NCBI GenBank assembly: GCA_030374765.1
Contig: JARGXX010000124.1
Location: forward strand, 1 to 54,859
Direction of reading: 5' to 3'
Origin: Agarophyton chilense
Lineage: Eukaryota; Rhodophyta; Florideophyceae; Gracilariales; Gracilariaceae
Length of the DNA: 54,859 nt
Shown here: piece after piece, positions 53,963 to 54,859 of the stretch
How the letters are laid out: the number at the start of each line of letters is the position of its first letter
Numbering within the stretch: the first letter of the stretch is position 1
Position numbers and translations under genes: made by a program
Notes under the pieces: model-generated
Told to the model about the DNA's origin: nothing
The model's input: only the letters and a program-made list of their open reading frames with translations
Database searches by the model: none

Positions 53963-54636
53963 TCACAACGTGAGCGCAGGTTAGGTAAAGGAAAAGGAAG
54001 AAGAGGGGGAAAAGACGAGAAGAAGAGAAAAATAAAAGAAGAGAAACAAAGGAAGGTAGTCAGCCTTCACAATTTACTTCGATCGTTGGCGACCGTCATT
54101 GAAAACTATATCTACCTCGCACGCAGTTCCGCCGCCGGTGCTGACCGTCGGCGGGTCACCCACGTCTCACACCTTGCCACTGTGCGACGAGGAGTTGCGC
54201 GCCAAAACAATTTCAAACATGAAGCATATCAAATAAAAACTCAAAAAAATCATCCAAAGTGGTGCGCCAGTGCCAACCACCCCGCGCAGCCCAGATTCGG
54301 CTGTTACGGCCAAACCCCGTATCCAGCCCACATTCGCACATTCTCTCCAACTGCATAGCCCGTGCTCATTCAGCGCTCTCGTCCAATCAAATCGCTCCAC
54401 TTGGGCCGAAGCCCCAACACGCCCCATTAGAACCAGACCACTTGTCCATACCACGTTGCATGAGGGCATTTGCAGTAGCCAATCAGATGGCCGTTTCACG
54501 TTGAGATTGAGATGAGGCGCATATGCGTTTTTCCGCGGAGGGTGCCCAAAAGTGCCCATGCTTAAATCCACTTTTTGTTTTCCACTATTTCCAACACTCC
54601 AAAGGGCTTGGGGGCACAGTCGACCAAACCTCAACA
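53963..54636 (-). repeat. LTR e (right outer LTR of cluster)
   Basis: 674 bp, with the CCTTCAC variant also seen in LTR b and the 3' LTR of copy B. Followed by ACAAC at 54637-54641. Confidence 0.95.
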
Positions 54637-54641
54637 ACAAC

Positions 54642-54859
54642 GGTGGTGAATATCTGTCACATCGTTTTACCAAAGAACTTGAACGTCACGGTATTGAGCA
54701 TCAGCGAACTGTGCCTTACAATTCTCAGCAGAATGGACTTGCCGAACGGTTCAACCGCACACTCATGGACTTGGTCAGATCGATGTTATGTCACAAGAAA
54801 TTGCCAAAGCACTTTTGGGCTGAGGCACTGAATGTTGCAGTGTATGTGCGCAACCGTGT
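54642..54859 (+). pseudogene. Family-2 integrase, continuation after the cluster
   Basis: In-phase continuation of 33972-35633, starting GGEYLSHRF and running through PYNSQQNGLAERFNR (catalytic Glu) to AVYVRNR at the window edge. The DNGGEY motif and a D-35-E spacing appear once the cluster and one ACAAC are ignored. Reverse transcriptase, RNase H and the 3' LTR should lie beyond the window. Confidence 0.93.

Larger units (their letters stand above)
35634..54636 (-). mobile_element. Nested, tandem and inverted family-1 cluster (19,003 bp)
   Basis: One insertion footprint: ACAAC at 35629-35633 and 54637-54641. Contents: LTR a(-) 35634-36308, X piece(-) 36309-37015, LTR b(+) 37016-37689, internal C(+) 37690-42196, LTR c(-) 42197-42870, internal D(-) 42871-48079, LTR d(-) 48080-48753, internal Z(-) 48754-53962, LTR e(-) 53963-54636. 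D and Z are full 5209-bp internals sharing LTR d. X piece plus C is one internal region plus 5 bp. See findings for the inversion model. Confidence 0.9.

Noticed and set aside
1..54859. CRISPR arrays, operons, ribosome binding sites, tRNA or rRNA genes
   Set aside because: None seen. The repeated short string CTGGGCCCATAACC is the retrotransposon primer site, not a tRNA gene, and the DNA is eukaryotic.

Overview
This window is eukaryotic, transposon-dominated DNA. Its one convincing intact host gene is intronless and encodes a secreted protein of the heparinase II/III / dermatan-sulfate-epimerase-like type. A compact intronless gene among very young LTR retrotransposons suggests a red alga, with a florideophyte such as Chondrus the best guess. 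That is inference; no rRNA or organelle marker is present.

Layout. 42-6598: complete Copia element of family 1 (copy A, minus; 6557 bp; target duplication TGCAT). 6604-14589: the only non-transposon block, with a decayed minus-strand aspartic protease (7749-9220), the intact 894-codon gene (10332-13016) and an unidentified relic. 14590-18468: an old plus-strand family-1 relative (copy G) whose last 17 bp of LTR abut a Ty3/Gypsy reverse transcriptase remnant. 18469-31684: three nested levels. Old family-1-like copy E is split inside its LTR by a different Copia element F (18963-30644, TSD CATAC), and F is split in its reverse transcriptase gene by complete family-1 copy B (20373-26929, TSD CTCAT). 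31685-35633 and 54642-54859: a family-2 Copia element, present as the end of one unit and the start of the next joined through one shared LTR. Its integrase gene is interrupted by a 19,003-bp family-1 cluster (35634-54636, TSD ACAAC).

The 19-kb cluster has five LTRs and four internal segments: LTR a(-), 707-bp 3' piece of X(-), LTR b(+), internal C(+), LTR c(-), internal D(-), LTR d(-), internal Z(-), LTR e(-). Piece X plus C totals 5214 bp, one 5209-bp internal region plus a 5-bp duplication. That duplication occurs as CTCAG beside LTR b and as its complement CTGAG beside LTR c. The simplest history is insertion of a family-1 element into a tandem family-1 dimer in opposite orientation, followed by inversion through the inverted copies.

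The three Copia families all carry a primer site matching the anticodon arm of initiator tRNA-Met, as in Drosophila copia. Families 1 and 2 have clearly different proteins and LTR ends, yet share a roughly 140-bp upstream LTR block and a multi-stem RNA block just upstream of gag, with sequence, order and spacing kept. That leader block is the best candidate here for an undescribed functional element.

All coordinates, motif matches and pairings were read by eye. Percent identities are rough, and no database search was possible.
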